Shown in pieces: positions 1-10,240 of a stretch of DNA of 64,000 nt; position 1 is the first letter of the stretch, and every line of letters begins with the position of its first letter. A program made the translations under genes and the position numbers. Below the pieces are notes generated by a model, which saw only the letters and a list, made by a program, of their open reading frames with translations, was not told the origin of the DNA and searched no databases. The stretch is from Dendrolimus kikuchii (taxonomy: Eukaryota > Arthropoda > Insecta > Lepidoptera > Lasiocampidae): positions 7,335,763 through 7,399,762 of the forward strand of contig CM034397.1 in the NCBI GenBank assembly GCA_019925095.2, in the 5' to 3' direction.

Positions 1-1262
1 CTGAAACACATCAAACTGATAAAGAGAAACGAATATTTTGAAGAAAAAATAATTTAATAGATATCTATTGAGTAGTTTAGGCGCAATGACATATATTCAA
101 TTTTAATCAGTATTAGGATTTCAACCCAATAAATTTTCATTATCACTACATAATTCTTTGGCGTAGGTAGACTGACACGCACTTGACCGATTTAATTCTT
201 AATGTTTAATTTAATCCTTGTTTCTGGTGAACGTGAAATGTAAATCCAAGAAATGAAGTTATCAAGAAACACAATTGTTAATCATTAAGGTATACAGACT
301 ATTATCTAACTAACAAGTGTGATAAAAGGTTTATTTATGTATCTTCTACTGATAAGAAATGCCTAGGAAAACAAAATTCTCCAGTAATTTACGCATAAGT
401 GCCTTTCGAAGGGTCAAGTAACATGCACAAATTGTCCGAGATACTCGCCTCACTAAGTATTTATTCGTCCTAATGTGCTTAAAGTATTAAAACACAGAAC
501 AGACAAGGGTTTGCTTTAACACGAATAAATCCCTTGAAAACCGAAGGGAAAATCCTGCATTATTTAAGAGAGCTTAAAACCCCTGGGCCAATGTATTATT
601 TACATACAAACTCTTAGTTACAGGTTAATTCCCTGATAATTTTTAATGACAACCCTAAAAGTTTATATTATTAATAATCGAATGTTTAAAGCAAAAAGTT
701 ACCTTTATAACGCTCGACACATCCGAGTTAGGGCTGGCGCACAAAACAAAACAGCACACGGTATTATATAATACGAATCGCGTACTACACACGTCAGGGT
801 CGTAATTTGGAGGAGCACCACGTCCACCCTAGTTAAAGCTTCGAGGGGTACTGATTCTCGTCAACGTCAACGTGACCAAGCTTGCGAAGAACAGTGTGAA
901 ATGCGCAAGTCACGCGGCGCTTAACTTATCTACCTACTTCTGAAATTCAAATCGTCATTTACTCGCTTCTATTATATAGTGGGAGCTTTAGGATCGACGT
1001 TTGGCAAGGATTTCCCAGTGTACGCGCTTTCACGCTCCAACTATTAAATCCACGTGGTGTTCACAGCAATAAATCACACGCATTTTATCTCAACCTTGAT
1101 GATGAGATGAAATAGGTTTTTTAGATGTTTGTAATGTCAAATATTTGTCATATTCACGGCCTCTATAGTGTAGTAACTTGAGCGTTGATGTACTTGGCTC
1201 ATTAGACCCCAGCTAAATAAGTTTCGATGTTTGGTAACTTTCCAAGACGTTACCTTGTTTTG
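1..1262. other. AT-rich non-coding stretch
   Basis: No ORF of note, no RNA gene and no recognisable element is visible here on either strand. The base composition matches the other unique-looking intergenic parts of the window. I see nothing functional. Confidence 0.6.
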
Positions 1263-1310
1263 ATATCGAATGAATGAATGAATGAATCTTTATTTGCATT
1301 CAATCTAATA
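1263..1310 (-). mobile_element. Non-LTR 3' tail ending in (ATTC)n
   Basis: Read on the minus strand, an AATAAAGATT signal is followed by five ATTC units (GAAT on the plus strand, 1268-1287). A polyadenylation-like signal running straight into a 4-bp microsatellite is how several LINE 3' ends in this window finish (compare 39.4-39.58 kb). The body upstream is too diverged to classify. Confidence 0.45.
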
Positions 1311-1693
1311 TATGTAGACTGCTTCAAGCAACACCAAAAATGTTAGTAATAACGTAGGTTTAACTAGTTTAGCTGGGAAGAAATGATTTGACCGATTTCA
1401 TAAGTTGCTAAAGACTTCCACAGAGCGCCGTTCTCTTAAACTTTAGATCAGTATTTAACTGAACATACTCTATTTTTAGAATGAGAAATATCCTATTATA
1501 AAGAAAGTACTTCTTTTGTTGAGTGTACAACTGTGAGTATTATTATATACAAATTTTATGGTAATTAGTTTATTTTAAAAGCCTTATAGAAAGAAAAAAA
1601 TGAAACAAAGTCATTTGCATCTAAATATGTATATATTAATAGCGATCAACTCAACTTTTAAAACCAAAAAAAGTAGTTACAGTGACATAACTA

Positions 1694-1843
1694 GATTTTT
1701 TTTTATTGCATGAGTTCAGCACACAGGCAAACGCCACTTGATGGAACGGGGTCATCTTCGCCTATGGACATTTGCAACATCAAAAGCGTCAAACAACAAA
1801 TGCGTTGCTGTTCTCTCAAGGGAGACTGGAACCTGGTCACTAA
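1694..1843 (-). repeat. Family-A SINE-like repeat, 3' part
   Basis: The minus-strand sequence matches the 3' half of the ~310-bp family-A repeat (full copies at 42.28, 43.68 and 58.38 kb). It runs from TTAGTGACCAGGTTCC through a GTTGCAAATGTCCATAGGCGA block to a GCAATAAAAA end. Its 5' side is cut exactly where the poly(A) of the R1-clade element begins, so the larger element probably inserted next to or within it. Confidence 0.7.
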
Positions 1844-2126
1844 TTTTTTTTTTTTTTTTTGTTTTGAGGCGAGGGAAAATGCTTAACCGATTTACGAACA
1901 AACTGGGTCATTGCTAGGGGAACGACACGCGTCGGTCGGGGGCGATAACACTGCAGCAATAGTATGCTCTTGGCAGCGCTCCGTCCGCGATCGACGTCAC
2001 AGAATAGTGTGGAAGACTCCGAGCGTTGCTGCACGGGCGAGCAACCCCAATACCCACTAAAAACCCCCTCCTCCCTGACGACCCTGCGCTTTGTATGTGT
2101 TGGAAAGGCTGAGATTTAGAACATAG

Positions 2127-5100
2127 TTACGCCCAGCCGATCCAGCGCAATAAAGTGCCTGGAGTGTGCCCTGGGAGAACACACCCCACTTCGTTGTGCG
2201 GGGGTAGGCTGCTCTGCAGCATGGCCTTGACCAAGTCGCAGAGCGAGTCGACCGGACCTACGTGCGTCTCAAGTTCGAAACGCTGCGGCGCCCATGCGGC
2301 ACACTCGACTAGCGTGTGTAACGCCGTATCGAGCGCGCCGCACTGGCGGCAGTCCGGGGAAGGTAAGCAGCCCACAATGCGACACAGATACTTATCGAAA
2401 CATCCGTGTCCGGTAAGTATCTGTGTCGTCCTGAAGGTCAGGGTGCCGCTGGTGCGGTTGACCCATTCCGTCAGCTGTGGCCTGATTGCATCCACCGTGT
2501 AGCCGCCATAGGCCGCAGGGTTGTCGAGCTCTTGAGACCAGATGGCGATCATGGAGGCGGTTTCCCGCTTCCTGATCGCCTCGATTTCGACCTGACAGAA
2601 GGTCAGGCCTCTAGCTAGGGCATCCTGCCGGGTGCGGCGCACCACTGTCAGGACGTCCGCCTGGAGATGCCAGGGCGGATCGCCTGCCAGGAGGGTGGCC
2701 GCCGTCCGCGACACTGTGCGATACCCCCGTATGGTCCTCACGGCCAGAACCTGCTGCGCCCGATGCAGTAGGGTTCTGTTGTGGCGGTGAAGTGCAATGG
2801 ACCAGACGGGTGCACCGTACAGTGCCATACTCCTCAGGATGCCAGAGTAAAGTTTCCGCGTCGCACCTCCCGGGCCCCCTACGTTGGGAAGCAGCCTCGA
2901 GAGTGCGCCCGCGGATTTGACGAGTTTGGGAACTAGCTGCTCAAAGTGCGCTTTGAACAGCCATTTCCCATCGAGAACTAGCCCCAGATATTTCATCTGG
3001 GGCCCTACTCTAATGGCCACCCCTTGGACCGAAACGGTCAAGTCCGCGGGGGGATTGCGAAATTTCCTATGGAACATGATGGCCTCCGTTTTCGCGGGGG
3101 AGACCCTCAAGCCCAGCCTAGCTATTCGATCTACGACAATCGCCAACCCGGCGTTGGCGACGTCCACGGATTCCGCAAATGACGCAGCGCGTGCCGTGAG
3201 TAGGGTGTCGTCCGCAAAGCAGATCAGCCCTACCCCGGGCAGGACCGGAACCCGAAGGATCCAGTCATAACCTACGTTCCAAAGAATCGGCCCGAGGACC
3301 GACCCCTGTGGAACGCCGCACGCGACGCGTCGACGACCTAACTCGGGATTGCCGGACTCACCGCCCTCCCAAAGGATATGTCGATCCTGCAGGTACGCGC
3401 CCAACAGCCTCGTGAGGTACGGGGGGACTCCATGCGCGCGGAGCCCCTCCCTGATCGTCTCATGAGGGAGGCTGTTAAAGGCGTTCGCTATGTCTAGCGA
3501 CACCGCAAGAACGACATCCTTCGCTTGGACGGCTTCGTCCGTTGACGTTCGCAGCGTCTCGAAGGCGTCCATCGTGGAGCGCCTCCGCCGAAACCCGAAC
3601 TGCGTTTCTGAAAGCCCCGGCTCCACAGCGTCGAGATGCTTCACGAGCCGCTCCGCCAAGATCTTTTCGAAGACCTTAGCGACCTCGTTCAGCAGCACTA
3701 TGGGCCTGAAGGCGGACGGATCGTTGGGAGGCCGACCTCCCTTGGGAATCAGGCACAAACGACCCTCCTTCCATTGCGACGGGAACCGACCTGCGCGAAT
3801 ACAGGCTTCGAACAGTTCCCGCAGCTGGCCGCGTAGATGTTTAGCGGCCAGGAAGAGGAGTCGACCTGGAACCCCGTCGGGTCCCGGTGCCGTCTTCCTG
3901 CCCCGGAGCCGGTCCAGGGCAACGTCTAGTTCCCCCTCGGAGATGAAGTGAGGCTCCTCGTCCGTGGGGGTGTCGGGAACGGGTGGACCCATACTGGGGG
4001 GAGTGAAGTTTCCCGGATCCGGGAAGAGCCCGTCGATAACCGACCGGAGCACCTCGGGTTCGAGCGTTTCCGTGACCGTGGATGTGCAAGGCCGCAACGT
4101 GTTGCGGGCCCCACGGTACGGACGCCCCCAAGGATCCCGATCGAGCGTCTCGAGGAGCTCGGCCCGAGCCCGGGCTTTCGCTTGCAGTATTGCAATCGAA
4201 AGGGCCTTTCTGGCCTCCCTAAACTCTCCCACGAGTCCATTTTCCGCGACGTAGTCCGGAGGACGGCGCGCCCTGCAGCGTTTGAGCCTGTGGCTGATGA
4301 TGCGAACTGCCTTTCGCATCTCGCCCAGCTCCTCGGTCCACCAGTGGACCTGCTTGCACGGAGGCTGCCGCTTGGAGACGCGAGGCATCGCCGCGTCGCA
4401 AACCCTCGTCAGGGTCTTGCGCATGTGCTCTGCCTGCGACTCCAGGTTCTCGAATTCGACTGGGTAGGCCCAGCTTTCCGTAAGTGCCCACTCCTCGGCC
4501 TGCTCCGGATCGAGCTTGGTAAGGGCCCAACGCGGGAGGAGAGGGGGGCGATGAACAGGGCTCGGACCGGAGGAGGGGGTAAGCTCAAATCTGATGTACC
4601 GATGATCAGAGAGCGACTCCACCTCCTCCAGCACCCTCCATCCGACAACTCTGCGGGCGGCCGCATGAGTGGCGAATGACAGGTCGATGACCGATCCACC
4701 CCGCGCGCGCACGCAGGTCTGGACCGATCCCTGGTTCAATATGGTCAGGCCGGATTGAAGAGCCCATTCCTCAACCGTCCGGCCCCTAGGTTCCGTGAAC
4801 GCATTTCCCCAGGAACAGTGCTTTGCGTTAAAGTCGCCCATTACGAAGATCGTTTTAGGCGACAATCTGCCTATGGCAGCCCTGATGGCGTCCAAGTGAA
4901 GCTCGAACTCCGCCAGGGGGCGGTTGCGCGAAAAGTAAACGCCTATGACGACGATACTCCCGCTCTCCGCCACCGCATAGCCCTTTCCTCTTTCGAGACA
5001 TGTAAGCGGTGTGCCAGAACCGGCTCTGGCCACCACCGCTACCACGTCATCGAGGTCGCCCACCCAATTGCCGCAAGGCGGCACGTAATAAGGTTCGCTT

Positions 5101-5213
5101 ATTACGGCCAAGTTCGCTTGCCACTCCGCCATCGCCTGCAGGCACAAATCCTGAGCGGTGGGGGAGTGGTTTACGTTCGCCTGAAATAGTATTGTTACGG
5201 GCGTACTAGGCAT
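2127..5213 (-). CDS. ORF2: APE endonuclease / reverse transcriptase
   Basis: This is the enzyme that nicks target DNA and copies the element's RNA by target-primed reverse transcription in the nucleus. The N-terminal third is an APE-type endonuclease: a QANVNHS start, a SEPY motif, GDFNAKH near residue 125 and SDHRYIRF near residue 205. The central RT domain shows KTAPGPDG, QFGFRRRRST, SLDIANAFNS, GVPQGSVLGP and the catalytic FADDTLL. Near the C-terminus there is a cysteine-histidine cluster (CRQC followed by HTLVEC). I place the start at the ATG at 5213 (MPSTPVT) because it overlaps the ORF1 stop as ATGCCTAG, which suits stop-restart translation; the frame stays open 11 codons further upstream, to 5246. 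Length (~1,028 residues) and intact motifs suggest recent activity. Confidence 0.92.
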   Translation of the reverse strand: MPSTPVTILFQANVNHSPTAQDLCLQAMAEWQANLAVISEPYYVPPCGNWVGDLDDVVAVVARAGSGTPLTCLERGKGYAVAESGSIVVIGVYFSRNRPLAEFELHLDAIRAAIGRLSPKTIFVMGDFNAKHCSWGNAFTEPRGRTVEEWALQSGLTILNQGSVQTCVRARGGSVIDLSFATHAAARRVVGWRVLEEVESLSDHRYIRFELTPSSGPSPVHRPPLLPRWALTKLDPEQAEEWALTESWAYPVEFENLESQAEHMRKTLTRVCDAAMPRVSKRQPPCKQVHWWTEELGEMRKAVRIISHRLKRCRARRPPDYVAENGLVGEFREARKALSIAILQAKARARAELLETLDRDPWGRPYRGARNTLRPCTSTVTETLEPEVLRSVIDGLFPDPGNFTPPSMGPPVPDTPTDEEPHFISEGELDVALDRLRGRKTAPGPDGVPGRLLFLAAKHLRGQLRELFEACIRAGRFPSQWKEGRLCLIPKGGRPPNDPSAFRPIVLLNEVAKVFEKILAERLVKHLDAVEPGLSETQFGFRRRRSTMDAFETLRTSTDEAVQAKDVVLAVSLDIANAFNSLPHETIREGLRAHGVPPYLTRLLGAYLQDRHILWEGGESGNPELGRRRVACGVPQGSVLGPILWNVGYDWILRVPVLPGVGLICFADDTLLTARAASFAESVDVANAGLAIVVDRIARLGLRVSPAKTEAIMFHRKFRNPPADLTVSVQGVAIRVGPQMKYLGLVLDGKWLFKAHFEQLVPKLVKSAGALSRLLPNVGGPGGATRKLYSGILRSMALYGAPVWSIALHRHNRTLLHRAQQVLAVRTIRGYRTVSRTAATLLAGDPPWHLQADVLTVVRRTRQDALARGLTFCQVEIEAIRKRETASMIAIWSQELDNPAAYGGYTVDAIRPQLTEWVNRTSGTLTFRTTQILTGHGCFDKYLCRIVGCLPSPDCRQCGALDTALHTLVECAAWAPQRFELETHVGPVDSLCDLVKAMLQSSLPPHNEVGCVLPGHTPGTLLRWIGWA

Positions 5214-8200
5214 TGGAGGTGTCCATTGCGCGTACTCCCGTAACACCCGTGCGTTGTTTCGTCCTCGGATGGACGAATTTGCCCTTCACGTAGGGAGGCT
5301 GGCAGAACCTCGCCAACGTGGGGTGGGCAGCGTTGAGTCCCCCCGCCGCGCACGCCGCGCAGTGGGGGTTCCGGGCCGTGCAGTCCGGCATCTTGTGTCC
5401 GCTCTTACCGCAGCGGAGACACAAGTTGGTCCGGTCCGGGCACGTGTCCGGACAGGTCTGGGCGCCATGGCCGACGTTGTAACACCGGTAACAACGTATC
5501 GGTCTGGCTTCCAGTGCCTCCACCCTCGCCGAGGTGAAGCCTACCACGAGGTAGCCCAGCTCGACGATGGCTTTGGCAGCAGCGACGGGGCACATCACGT
5601 ATGATGCGCCCAAACCGCCCGGTCCTGCACCGATGTGCTTCGTGCGCACGTCGTCGCGCCGGCAATTGCCGGCGCGCGCGATCGCGTCACGCAGCCCATC
5701 GACCGTGACTGATTCGTCCAGCCCAGAGACGTAAAGCTCCCCACGCTTTACGGGGCGGACGACCTCAGCCATCCCTACAAGGGCTCCGCGCAGAGCCTCG
5801 GCGACGCGGTCCGCCTTGGCCGCGCTCTCGGGTCCCGGCTGGAACTCGAGGAGACGCGCGTCCCTGACGGTCCGCACCACCTTCAGCCCCTCGCGGAGGC
5901 CCATGGCCGCGATGTCGACCACCGTCGAGGCCTTTGCAAAGACCTCGCGATAACCGACACCCTTCGCGGCCGCTGCCGGCAGCAGTTTAATGATAACTGC
6001 GGCCGACTTCGGCTCGCGGAATACGACCGCAGGCTTTGCAGCCTGTTTCCGCTGTTGCTGCCCCCGCCCCGTCGGCAGGGGAGCAGCTTGCGCCTGGGGG
6101 AGGGGAGGGGGCCCGTCGGCCCTCGCCCCTTTACCCTTTTTCCGCTTGACGACCGTGGTCCACGCCCCCCCCTCCGGGGCGGGGGTGGGGGCCACGGGCG
6201 CCAGTGGCGGCGCGACGTGCGTGACGCGAGCGCGGACGACGGGCGCCGCGACGACCGGTGTCGCGGCCGCGAGCGCCGCCCGCTGCCTGGGGGCCGGCAC
6301 CACAGGCGCGGGCACCGTAGCGGAGGCCGCTGAAGCAGCGGCGGCGGCGCGCGCCGCCCTCCGCTGCTTTCTGAGCGTCCGCTTCACGCCCCCCCTGTGC
6401 TTCTTTTTTTGGGGGGCCGGTGGCAGTGGGGAGCCTGCCACCCCGACGGCCGGGGCCGCCACCACCTCCACCGGGACCGGGGTACTTGCTTCCCCCAGAC
6501 CTCGCCGGACGGCGGCGGCAGCCGTGACCGGTCTTGGCCTTCCGGTGGCCTGGTCGCGAGGCGCCGGTCTGGGCGCCGGCGCCTTACCTCGGTCGGCCGC
6601 GAGCGGCGGACGGAGGGTCGGCGCGGGGTTCAGCCGGTCCTCAATCGCGGCAAATTGCGCGCGAACGAACGGCGCGACGGCGTCGAGCACGACTCGCAAA
6701 AACGCATCGAACTCCCCGCCGCCGAGCCCGATCGGGATGGACGTCGGCGCCGCCCCGTCGGCGGGCGCCGCGGCCGATTCCGTCCCGTCGACGGGAACCG
6801 GTTTTGGCCCTGCTACCGCAGCAGGGGCCGGACGCGGTTTTTTAGCCGCAGCGAGCGCGGCGGGCGGTTCCGGAATCGCCGCCACCTCCGCCGCGACAGC
6901 CCGGGCCTTCCGCTTGACGGGTACGGGGGGCGGCGTCGCCACAACAGCGGGCGCCGGCTCCACAGCCGGAGCGGAGGCCTTTAGGGCCTTGCGCATTTCC
7001 TCAAACTCCTTACGGTAGGAAAGATTTTCCCCCCGCAATGAGTTCAATTCCATGCGCAAACGCGCATTTTCGTTTCCGAGCCTCCATGCCTCGGTTTCCG
7101 GATTCCGCGTGGCCAGGGTGTCGACAATGTCCGACAACCTGTTCGCGGCATCCTTCAGCCGACGCACGTAGCCCCCCTTCAGATTGCCCGACGTCTGGGC
7201 AATTTGAAGGATTTCGGCCACTTGGGCGCTCGCCGCGAGGCGGAGCTCCCCTGGGCCGAAGGACGAGACGTCCCCTACGAGGGCGGCGCACTGGCTAGCC
7301 GCGGCCAGTTTGGCGGCGGTGGCCTTGCGCGCCTTACGCCCTTTTTCCCCCCCCTCGGTGCGGAGGAAGGCCTCCGCACCCGCGAGTACCGACGCGGTTG
7401 CGCCCCCCGCGGGGCGCAAAGGCGAGCGCGCGCGCGCTGGGGTGGAGGCACCCGACGTAGCGGCCGAGTCGGCGTCGCTGCTTTGGGACCGGTCCCAAAA
7501 GCGCGACCTCGATCCGGCCACAAAAACGGGGGAACACGATATGGGCACGGTTGCCGCCGAAGACGTAGACAGCGTCGCCGAACCCGAGGCCGATGGCATC
7601 GATGCTGGAAACAACAAGCACGAAGACGCCGAATCCGCCGCCGCCGCTGCTGCCGAAGACGGGGACGTAGCCGTCGTCGCCGCCGCCGCAGCCGCTGTAC
7701 CCACAGGCGCCGACATTGCGACAGCGGCTCCCATCCCAGTAGGGAAGGAAGACGAAGGGGCCGCCGCTGTCGCGCCTACAGAGTCCCTGCACACGACCCC
7801 GGTTGTTGACGCGAGTGAAGCCCGCGCGGCAACCGGTGTCGTGGAGCGGCCGTCCCCGACGCTGCGACCCGATATGTCGCAGACCGATGTCGTCGGCATG
7901 GGTGAAGCCCATGCGCTATTTGACACCGTCGTCGTGGGGCACCCGTTCTCTGCCGCCGCCGATCCGGCCGCCGTATAGACCAAGCTACAGGCAGGCGAAT
8001 TGGGGCGGGAACAATTGAACGCGCGAATCGCACCGTCGAGCGCGTTCTCCAGCGAGTCTGGGACGCTACCGGACGGTGGGATGTCTTCGTGCTGTACATA
8101 CGCGCCGTCCCCGTGCACGGGTGAAGCTCGCGCAGAGGTCGACGGCGCCATGTATGCGTACTCGACTATGGTGCTCGCGGCACTCACAGCCAGGCAAACA

Positions 8201-8601
8201 GCTGAGTTTGCCGCGAGCAGCACTTCCCTATCTATGTCTGGGCGTGCCGCACTGTTACGTGCCGCACGGCCAGACGGAGCCCTATGCGTGACGGGTGCCG
8301 CAGGTGGCCCCATCACGTTATTCCTAGCCTCGGGGGCGTCTATGGTGAGATCCACCACCGACGCCGCCCTTCCTAGCGATTCAGGTGCCTCGGTTGTCGC
8401 CGTGATAACGGCATCAGCCTGGCACCGCGGGCGGGGCCCGGCAACAGACTTGCTGCGTCGGGCTGATAATTTGGGCGGGACTTTTTTCCGCCGCGTTTCG
8501 CCGATCTCGGCCATCTGCCAACCATCCTTGGCCTTCACGTGTCCCCTTTTACAAGGGGCACCCGAAAGCCCAGGGGCCGACTTGGAATCAGGGGCATCCA
8601 T
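5206..8601 (-). CDS. ORF1: gag-like RNA-binding protein with three zinc knuckles
   Basis: This is the nucleic-acid-binding partner of ORF2 and packages the element RNA into a ribonucleoprotein. The 1,131-residue frame is Ala/Pro/Ser/Thr-rich and probably disordered for its first half, with a charged, possibly coiled-coil stretch around residues 480-540. The C-terminal ~200 residues hold the gag core, ending in consecutive cysteine-histidine motifs: CYRCYNVGHGAQTC, CLRCGKSGHKMPDC and a third, looser CAAC...H...C. R1-clade ORF1 proteins usually carry three such knuckles. The frame is open from the ATG at 8601 to the stop at 5206-5208, overlapping ORF2 by 8 nt. The long alanine runs come from GC-rich codon repeats. 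Confidence 0.88.
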   Translation of the reverse strand: MDAPDSKSAPGLSGAPCKRGHVKAKDGWQMAEIGETRRKKVPPKLSARRSKSVAGPRPRCQADAVITATTEAPESLGRAASVVDLTIDAPEARNNVMGPPAAPVTHRAPSGRAARNSAARPDIDREVLLAANSAVCLAVSAASTIVEYAYMAPSTSARASPVHGDGAYVQHEDIPPSGSVPDSLENALDGAIRAFNCSRPNSPACSLVYTAAGSAAAENGCPTTTVSNSAWASPMPTTSVCDISGRSVGDGRSTTPVAARASLASTTGVVCRDSVGATAAAPSSSFPTGMGAAVAMSAPVGTAAAAAATTATSPSSAAAAAADSASSCLLFPASMPSASGSATLSTSSAATVPISCSPVFVAGSRSRFWDRSQSSDADSAATSGASTPARARSPLRPAGGATASVLAGAEAFLRTEGGEKGRKARKATAAKLAAASQCAALVGDVSSFGPGELRLAASAQVAEILQIAQTSGNLKGGYVRRLKDAANRLSDIVDTLATRNPETEAWRLGNENARLRMELNSLRGENLSYRKEFEEMRKALKASAPAVEPAPAVVATPPPVPVKRKARAVAAEVAAIPEPPAALAAAKKPRPAPAAVAGPKPVPVDGTESAAAPADGAAPTSIPIGLGGGEFDAFLRVVLDAVAPFVRAQFAAIEDRLNPAPTLRPPLAADRGKAPAPRPAPRDQATGRPRPVTAAAAVRRGLGEASTPVPVEVVAAPAVGVAGSPLPPAPQKKKHRGGVKRTLRKQRRAARAAAAASAASATVPAPVVPAPRQRAALAAATPVVAAPVVRARVTHVAPPLAPVAPTPAPEGGAWTTVVKRKKGKGARADGPPPLPQAQAAPLPTGRGQQQRKQAAKPAVVFREPKSAAVIIKLLPAAAAKGVGYREVFAKASTVVDIAAMGLREGLKVVRTVRDARLLEFQPGPESAAKADRVAEALRGALVGMAEVVRPVKRGELYVSGLDESVTVDGLRDAIARAGNCRRDDVRTKHIGAGPGGLGASYVMCPVAAAKAIVELGYLVVGFTSARVEALEARPIRCYRCYNVGHGAQTCPDTCPDRTNLCLRCGKSGHKMPDCTARNPHCAACAAGGLNAAHPTLARFCQPPYVKGKFVHPRTKQRTGVTGVRAMDTSNA

Positions 8602-8904
8602 TACTGGATGCCCTATCTCCCGCCAAGACCAGGAAAGCGCACCGGTGTGTCTGACAACACGAAATAACCGTTAAGTATTGCGTAATGCGCCGAAGCGCGC
8701 GAAAACAAAGCGAATAGAGCTTAAAAACTCACCTCAGTCGAAAAACAACTGATTCGCGCCGGAATCGAACTAAAAAACACTGTACACTGTCACTACACAA
8801 CTATTATCGCAATTTATCGCTTTTCGGGGGAGAAAAAGCGCGGAAAATTGCAATTTTCGAGAAGAGCACGGGCATTTGCGACTGCTTCGCACGAATGCCC
8901 TCCG
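8602..8904 (-). promoter_or_regulatory. 5' UTR / internal promoter region of the R1-clade element
   Basis: About 300 bp lie between the candidate 5' end and the ORF1 ATG. Such elements carry an internal promoter here, but no specific motif is identifiable. The first ~35 nt can fold: GGGCATtcGTGCG pairs imperfectly with CGCAAATGCCC (plus strand 8866-8901). The end position depends on the 4-bp TSD call. Confidence 0.5.
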
Positions 8905-9072
8905 CTAACTTCCAGGTGTCAAGTAAATGTGGATAAACTCCCAGTCGCCGGCGAGCAGTGCGGTGGTAAAGTGGCGACGTAGGTACAAAACTAAAAAGTT
9001 CCTCAGAACACTCCCCATTGTACAGACGGTAGAACGCGGTCAGAGCGCCAACGTCTCTTCTGAGACTTAAAG
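8905..9072 (-). mobile_element. CR1/Jockey-like LINE fragment, ORF2 C-terminal remnant
   Basis: The minus strand encodes a readable LINE tail: FYRLYNGECSEELF followed by TSPLYHRTARRRLGVYPH. The same block occurs, more decayed, at 47.17-47.33 kb. The copy is truncated at its 5' side near 9072 and interrupted at its 3' side by the R1-clade element. The fragment is non-functional. Confidence 0.7.
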
Positions 9073-9798
9073 GTTCTAAACAATCTGTAAGTAAGATATT
9101 AATGAAAAACGGAAATGTGTTTTGTGTTTATTTTGGAATGAAGATTAAAATAAATCAAGTAAAAAATTATCTTTGTCCTACAATGAAGAAGAAATTATTA
9201 TCTCTACTGGACTACTAAGGTTAACAGAATAATATATTTATATACAAGTATATGGGTGGAAAGATATGAATGAAAAGAAAGATACTCGAAATTAATCTTT
9301 TCTTCAGAATAATTATACTTTCAATTACTTTAATATTTGATTCAAGGGTTGGTAGTTTTTGATAAGAACTAGACACAAGTGTTTCGTTTCAGAACGAAAG
9401 TGGAACTCAAATAAATTTTATCGTTGTAGTAATAAAGAAAGGAAGAAATGTTTTTACTGGACCACTAAGGTAAACACATAGGTTAAATAGCCTAATAATA
9501 TAAAATTCAGTATAGTGCGTAGACATTTGCTCTCAACGTTAATAGACCACAAGCTTGTTCGTAGAAAAACATCATAGTAGCGTACCCAATTTCGTAGTAC
9601 TAACCATTATTGCCTAATATAACACCGCCTTTTTGTTTCGCTAACATTTTTTTTCTTAAAATTCGCTATTTAGTGTACAAATAAAAATATTATGAGTAAC
9701 TCGTTGGAATACATATATGTTTTGTATTATAAATACTCCGCCTATTATCATTATGTTATAGTAATTTTTGTATTACAATATTAATTTGATTATTTCAA
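9073..9798. other. AT-rich non-coding stretch with a repeated 18-mer phrase
   Basis: No genes are seen. The phrase ACTGGACTACTAAGGTTAA occurs at 9204-9222 and, with small changes, near 9457-9475; a third variant lies near 15.4 kb. The two local occurrences sit in AAGAAAT-rich sequence about 253 bp apart and may be a decayed duplication. Confidence 0.4.
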
Positions 9799-9857
9799 AC
9801 ACACACACACACACGCACAGACACACACATACATACACAGACACACACACACACACA
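9799..9857. repeat. (AC)n microsatellite, interrupted
   Basis: An AC/ACAG/ACAT dinucleotide-rich run abuts the 3' end of a minus-strand SINE. The related SINE at 56.64 kb also ends in ACAC, so the microsatellite probably grew from the SINE tail. Confidence 0.85.
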
Positions 9858-10022
9858 TATTGTAAATCCCCTAAATTAAGCAAATTACGTTTGGGTTACG
9901 GGTAATATACAGGATCTCAGACACCCAGATCATAGTAAATCACGGGGAATATTTGTTTCCGAAATGTACCATGCCAGGAATTGAACCCGGAATCACTGCC
10001 TTGCAGTGAGATAGGAGGCCGT
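9858..10022 (-). mobile_element. tRNA-derived SINE (family C), head deleted
   Basis: The minus strand shows a B-box-like GGTTCAATTCC, then a body with ACTATGATCTGGGTGTCTG and the stop-like TTAATTTAGGGGAT end shared with 56.64-56.87 kb. Compared with that copy, the tRNA-like 5' part is deleted between the GGCCTC start and the B box. Confidence 0.7.
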
Positions 10023-10240
10023 CATTTTAAAACCGAATGGTATTGTAGGTAAATAGGTTGGCTAAATACGATTAGATCAGCCGGTTCGGCGACGGATATA
10101 GCTGAATCACGCAAGCAGCGCACATATGCAACCCTTAGTGGGAATTATATGATCGTGCCGTGTGCTGTTGAAGCGTTTTAACCATAGCTGAGGCCATGCC
10201 CCTCTAAAAAGAGGTTTCAAAACGCATAATAAACTTTTCA

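Larger units (their letters stand above)
1844..8904 (-). mobile_element. R1-clade non-LTR retrotransposon, apparently full length
   Basis: This is a two-ORF non-LTR retrotransposon on the minus strand. The order is a ~0.3-kb 5' UTR, a gag-like ORF1 with three zinc knuckles, ORF2 with an APE-type endonuclease and reverse transcriptase, a ~0.28-kb 3' UTR and a 17-base poly(A) (plus-strand T run at 1844-1860). Both ORFs are uninterrupted. The plus-strand tetramer ctaa lies directly outside both ends (1840-1843 and 8905-8908) and is the candidate target-site duplication, placing the 5' end near 8904. The coding part is strikingly GC-rich against the AT-rich surroundings, which produces many long spurious frames on the other strand. 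The clade call rests on the APE plus zinc-knuckle architecture and the ORF2 start; the exact family is not recognised. Confidence 0.85.

Noticed and set aside
3948..4679. 243-codon plus-strand frame
   Set aside because: Antisense shadow of the ORF2 endonuclease/RT region with no domain of its own.
5990..7018. 342-codon plus-strand frame
   Set aside because: It is antisense to ORF1 of the R1-clade element, Ala/Gly/Thr/Arg-rich, and explained by GC-rich codon shadowing.
1844..8904. TRAS/SART telomere-specific element
   Set aside because: No TTAGG array at either flank; only a 4-bp TTAG at the candidate target, which may be chance.
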